Assembly (NCBI GenBank): GCA_030141605.1
Contig: JAQGDQ010000339.1
Span: 64,001-124,000, forward strand
Reading direction: 5' to 3'
Origin: Tubiluchus corallicola
Taxonomy: Eukaryota; Priapulida; Priapulimorpha; Priapulimorphida; Tubiluchidae
DNA length: 60,000 bases
The notes under the pieces were generated by a model. That model was not told the origin of the DNA and ran no database searches. It was given only the letters and a program-made list of their open reading frames with translations. Below, piece after piece: positions 26,001-31,400 of the stretch; the stretch's first letter is position 1; every line of letters starts with the position of its first letter. A program made the translations under genes and the position numbers.

Positions 26001-27200
26001 CCACTCCCCTTCCCCGATGCATAAAGTATTTACCCACTCCCCCTCCCCGATGCATAAAGTATTTACCAACTCCCCCCCTCCCCGATGCATAAGATATTTA
26101 CCCACTCCCCCTCCNNNNNNNNNNNNNNNNNNNGCTCATACTTCTATATCAGTAATAGTACACCCATCGTATAATAGGTTCAATCGGTTAATTGGGTCAA
26201 AACACGGCGATCCCAAATTGAGTCTATTAAGCGGCCACTACTGTAATACAAAAGTAATGTAAGACTATCTTTTCACGTGAATTTTTGCGTAATTTACGGT
26301 CCTTTATAAGACATGCAACTGATGAAAACCACTTTAACACAACCCTGCTTTAATCTTTCACCAGTTGGCAATTTAACACGTGGAAAAACAAGTGAAGAAA
26401 CACTAATCCACCATTTAGACCCTTCTAAATCTACAGCATGAACCAGAGGACAATGTAGTAAGAAGATGAGAAGGCCATGAAGCTACGTGTTTTGCGGTAT
26501 TTATACCTTACAAAGATATGAACAATCTTTTTAAAAGTGAAATAGTAAAGCCAGTGAGTTTCAACACTAAATTTCGTCTACTAAACACCAAAAATCAGAA
26601 GATAAGTTCAAAGAAACAAGTTTGTACCATGGCAGTTAACGTTCGTATAATCAAGACTGGATTGCACCAAGCCGTCGTAGCCAGTTCCGCTTTGTTAAGC
26701 AGATGAAATGCAACGTCTATGCAAACGTCTTCAAACTGAAAAAGCATTACAGGTTTCATACTGTGATAGACGTAAAGTTAAAAACAGACATTTCAAGCTA
26801 TTTTGCAATATACTGCAACATATATCTACATATCCATATATACATCGTTTTATATATAGATGGGCAGTATAGGATTATCCAGATGGCAGCTGGAAGTTGA
26901 CAGTTTTTTTACTACTAACATAATGTTTGTTTGTTTTAGAGTGTTACATAGTTTCATACCAATCCAGGTACGTAATCTGTAAGGTAAATTGTTAAACTAT
27001 CTACATAATATTATATCATGTATCTTTTAGCTATCTAACTACTGAATTGCATTTCGATGTCGTGTCTAAATTCTGGTACATTTCTTTGTTTTAGATGTTT
27101 TGACAATGAATAGTTTTGTTCGAAACCGGTCGACAAAAAATTCACTTTTGGTGTATATGCAGTAAGTTGCAATAAATTGTAATATGTATGTATGTATGTA

Positions 27201-27239
<39 letters not shown>

Positions 27240-28394
27240 ACGTACGTATGTATAATACCATACTAAACTTAATGAAAGCATGATTCAAGAAAATGGCATC
27301 GAACAAACTGTCAATGGCCAGAAATAGCAGTCAAGTCGTCTCACGGTCTCAGTCGGTTACAAAACTTTCTTTAAAGATGCCAAAATTCATGCGGACAGAG
27401 AATGAACGTGCAAAATTTTAAGTGAATTTCGGACGAATAAAATTAATTTAACCGCTCATTCGTCAATGATGAGCATTCAGTAACACTCTGAGTAGAGAGT
27501 CAAACAGTCAAAATAAGAAAAATTCTGATTCTGAAATGATGTCACTACATTTCTCTACAGTCACGGTCAGCATCATGCCCGGTATGTTTCACTACGATCC
27601 ACTGACACAAATTTTAATGATTTAAATTCCTTAGACGTCGCGAAACAAACAAAACACACAATTAAAAACTAAAGCACACGTGTTGGTGCTACTTAGCTTA
27701 AAATTGTGCAGAAACTGTGACCATAAAAAACTACAGTCAGTTTGTATTTCATGTGATTGTAAACATGCTCTACAGTATAGTCTTGGATCTTCGGGAAGCG
27801 TCCAGCAATTGTCGCAGGACCTCTCAAATATCATTAACTTCAACATGCAACCACTTCAGTGTTCAGTGCCCTACCTGAGCAAAGTTCCAGTCCATCGGAC
27901 CAAATCTTCTCCAGTTTCCGACCCAAATGCGACCAGTTTCGTTCAGTACGTATTCGTAGCGTTCCTCTTCATTTTCCATGTAGACACAGTCTTCTGAAAT
28001 GCGGAAATACGAAAACACGAGTTCAGCCGTGTTCATTTTAATTGTAGGTCGCTAAATTCCAAAAACGTCTTACATCGAGATTTTGTGTAAATTGCCAGTG
28101 TTAATGTAAATGAAAATTGCTTTCCACGAAGGAGGTCGCGAGTTTAACTCCCGACCGAGTCATACCAAAGACTAAAAAAATGGTGCCGCTGGTACTCTGA
28201 CCAAGCACGCAGGTTTATCGAAATAACACGCGGGTAATAATAATCTGGACCACCTTGGAAACAAGTATTGAGTTACTTAAAGTGTTATTCCTGGACAATG
28301 TCCTAAACAAAATTATTATTATTATAACTACTATTATCAGTATTATTATTATTACTATTATAACTATTATTATTACTATTATTACTATTATAAC

Positions 28395-28487
<93 letters not shown>

Positions 28488-31400
28488 CAATGTGTCTCTC
28501 TCGCAGATGCAGAGCTGCTGATTATAGACCTAGTTTTTCAGAAGGCCCGTTAACTGTGGAAGTCTTACCAGAAAGAATTTTATTTGTTAATCAAAACCTC
28601 AACTGTTTGAAAAAGAACATCAATGACTCTCTCCTGTCACTTGCAAATTAATCCATATACTCTAGTGATGCTCCGGGTATCCGATTCGAATCTAAGAATC
28701 ATGACATTTGGGAAATCTTGCAGCTATTTGTACCCTAATTATATTTACCCAGTAGTTACAAACTTTGATATTCGCTACCCGGTTTTCGCAATATGCTGCT
28801 GAAACCGGTTTTCGAAAAATTCAATAGCTGAAAAAACACATGAAGTGTTAGCAAAAAACATAGAGATTGCTTTAGGGTGTGTTTATATTTGGTGAAAATT
28901 TTATGCACATTTTCTTTCCATCTGTATACGGTAAAATGGTGTACAGTAGATGCCACTTAATAGACTCACTTTGGGACGGAAGTGTTTTGACCCAATTAAC
29001 GGACAAAATCAATTAATGATGAACATCGTGAAAAGCAGCGGGAACTTCAAAAACAAACCGCTGGGCAAGTGATTAAATGTTTACCTTTCAGAAACAACGA
29101 GGTTAATTGCAGCGGATAAGCGGGTGACAGATTCAAAGCAAAACCGCTAGGCTAACATATTAGTGCATATGACAAACGTACTGTACCTGCTTACAAACAA
29201 AGCTTCTAACATGACTGTTCCTATGCACATTATAGTGCACAAAATGGACCTAAGATGATATAAAAGCAGTAACAGCTTTTTGGTCACACAGAAGTGTTTT
29301 ATTTTAAGTCTTTGAAGTAAAAATATTGTGTTAGTTATGCAGAGTTAATGAGTCAATTACCGACAGTTTTTATATACATATGAATAGGAGCGGCCCGTAC
29401 TAGACGTTTTTGAGTCAATTAAGCGAGTGATTCTATTAACAGTAAGTTTAATAAATGGCATCTACTGCATATTCAAGTGAAGCTTTGTGGCAACTATAAT
29501 CATCAGCATTGCGTAGGCCCAGCCATTGAGGGCTGGAATCCGTCTCGCCGTGCACCGAACTACATTGAAAAAACTCTTACCAGTACACCAAGGATTGAAT
29601 ATCAGATGAATGTGCTGATCTTCATGCTGATATCTGTAATGGAATTCATCGTTCAAGTCTTTTGACACGGTTTCTATAAACAACTTGTATGATCCGATGA
29701 TGGCATTGCTGTAGGTTATCACAGATATGTCAACTGTATTGTCTTTAGCGGCTACTAAACTAGCTTGCCAACTGCAAAAAATAACACAAGTTATACATCG
29801 TACATTTTTATACTGTATAACACATACACACAGTTCACAGTCTTAGTTTAACACAATGACGCATTACTTCAAAGAGGCCAAACTGAAATGGCTCTACTGA
29901 CTGAAACTTAAGCACTTCTGCACTAATTACAGAAATGCGATTAAACAGACATAGAACTAATTTTAAATGTAAAGTCATAGAATTGATTCAGTTAACACAA
30001 TGTCTTCATGTTGTGAAAGACAAGGTTAAATAAGCCTTTTCACAGTTCCAACGACTGATGACGATCGTGAAAAGATCAAAGGATAAGTGTACCACATAAC
30101 GCATTTATTTACACTTGACAATGCCTCTCAGCCCAAGCAATTGTATTAGTAACAGTTTTAGCAGCTAACTAGAATGTTACCTAGTTCATTTTTTCTTGTT
30201 CCAAAGCAACATCCTGCTAGTAAATCACTCTTGAAATTTGAAAATCGTATCTAGCAATTATTTTCGCTCAGCTAAAAATCCACAATTTTTCCCAATAATA
30301 TTAAAATGATACCTGTTGTTCCTTATCTCCCGCATTTTCACAGGTAATCTCCGCAGTGTCCCTTTGCTCTCCTGCGGCCGCAGTCCTAAAATACGGCAGC
30401 ACAGTTATAATACAAAACAATAACAAATCTGACTTCTCATTTAATAAGCAAGTAAGTAAAGGTGTTTTGTTTTTATAAAATGTTTCCATTCTCCATGGCT
30501 ACTTTACAATTAAAGGAAAGGTCAAGCCTTCTAGGGGGTTAGGCTAATTTCAGTGTTCACGAAAAATGTTAGAAGGATTTAGCAATACAGAAACACAGTG
30601 TCCAACTGCCACAGTAAAAAAATATGCCAAATTGCTAATTCACACTAATTCACTTGAAACTGCAGCATTGGAAGTGGTGCTGAGAAGCCACAGATTTACA
30701 TTGTGCAGCTGCCCTAAAGATTAATGCCCCAAATTTTTTAAACATTTACCCGTAACAAACTGCAAGATTACGGAATCAGTCTCCTCTTCGTACGGCCTGT
30801 TAAACGTTACCGTCAGATGGAATACCTGACCACGACGAACGATCAACTGATCCAGCTCATACTCGTCCGTATGATGCGCGGAACAGTTCGACGCTCTTTG
30901 TAAATCCACATTTTCCACTGTTAACTGACTGGCTGAAAAAATACGATGATAATTTATTTATAAAGTGTATCAGTAACTCGACAATTATTGTCATCAGATG
31001 TGCTATAAAACAGGTCTACTATTAAGAATAACTGCAATAAAAATACACAAGGCAACTAATTAAATGATATAGTAAACAATATGCTTTAAAAATCATACTA
31101 GTTAAAAGTTACGGTAAAATGATAGGTTTAAAAACTCGTTTTAAAACGATTAAATTAGCAATAGAATGCAAACTAAACGGAAATTTATTCCATTCACGTA
31201 GAGCTGCACTGGCAAAAGCAAGCTAAATGGAAGTTTATTCCATTCACGTGGAGTTGCACTGGCAAAAGCAAGCTAAACGGAAGTTTATTCCATTCACGTA
31301 GAGCTGCACTGGCAAAAGCAAGCTAAATGGAAGTTTATTCCATTCACGTGGAGTTGCACTGGCAAAAGCAAGCTAAGCGACAGTTTAAAAATAATACGTT

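Noticed and set aside
14678-26114. CRISPR-like arrays
   Set aside because: The arrays are contiguous tandem repeats without unique spacers in a eukaryotic genome, and no Cas genes are present.
25237-26262. Several 60-114 codon ORFs made of [11 protein letters not shown] or [11 protein letters not shown] repeats
   Set aside because: They are products of the 33-bp array (33 divisible by 3), inside a transglutaminase intron.
27780-27850. Minus-strand [13 protein letters not shown] as a candidate for the missing transglutaminase exon
   Set aside because: It has a slight likeness to the LD--L-LLD helix, but there is no acceptor, the intron would be only about 54 bp, a stop follows soon, and the GDPV--SR part is absent.
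28215-28521. Polyisoleucine ORFs
   Set aside because: ATT microsatellite translated in both directions.
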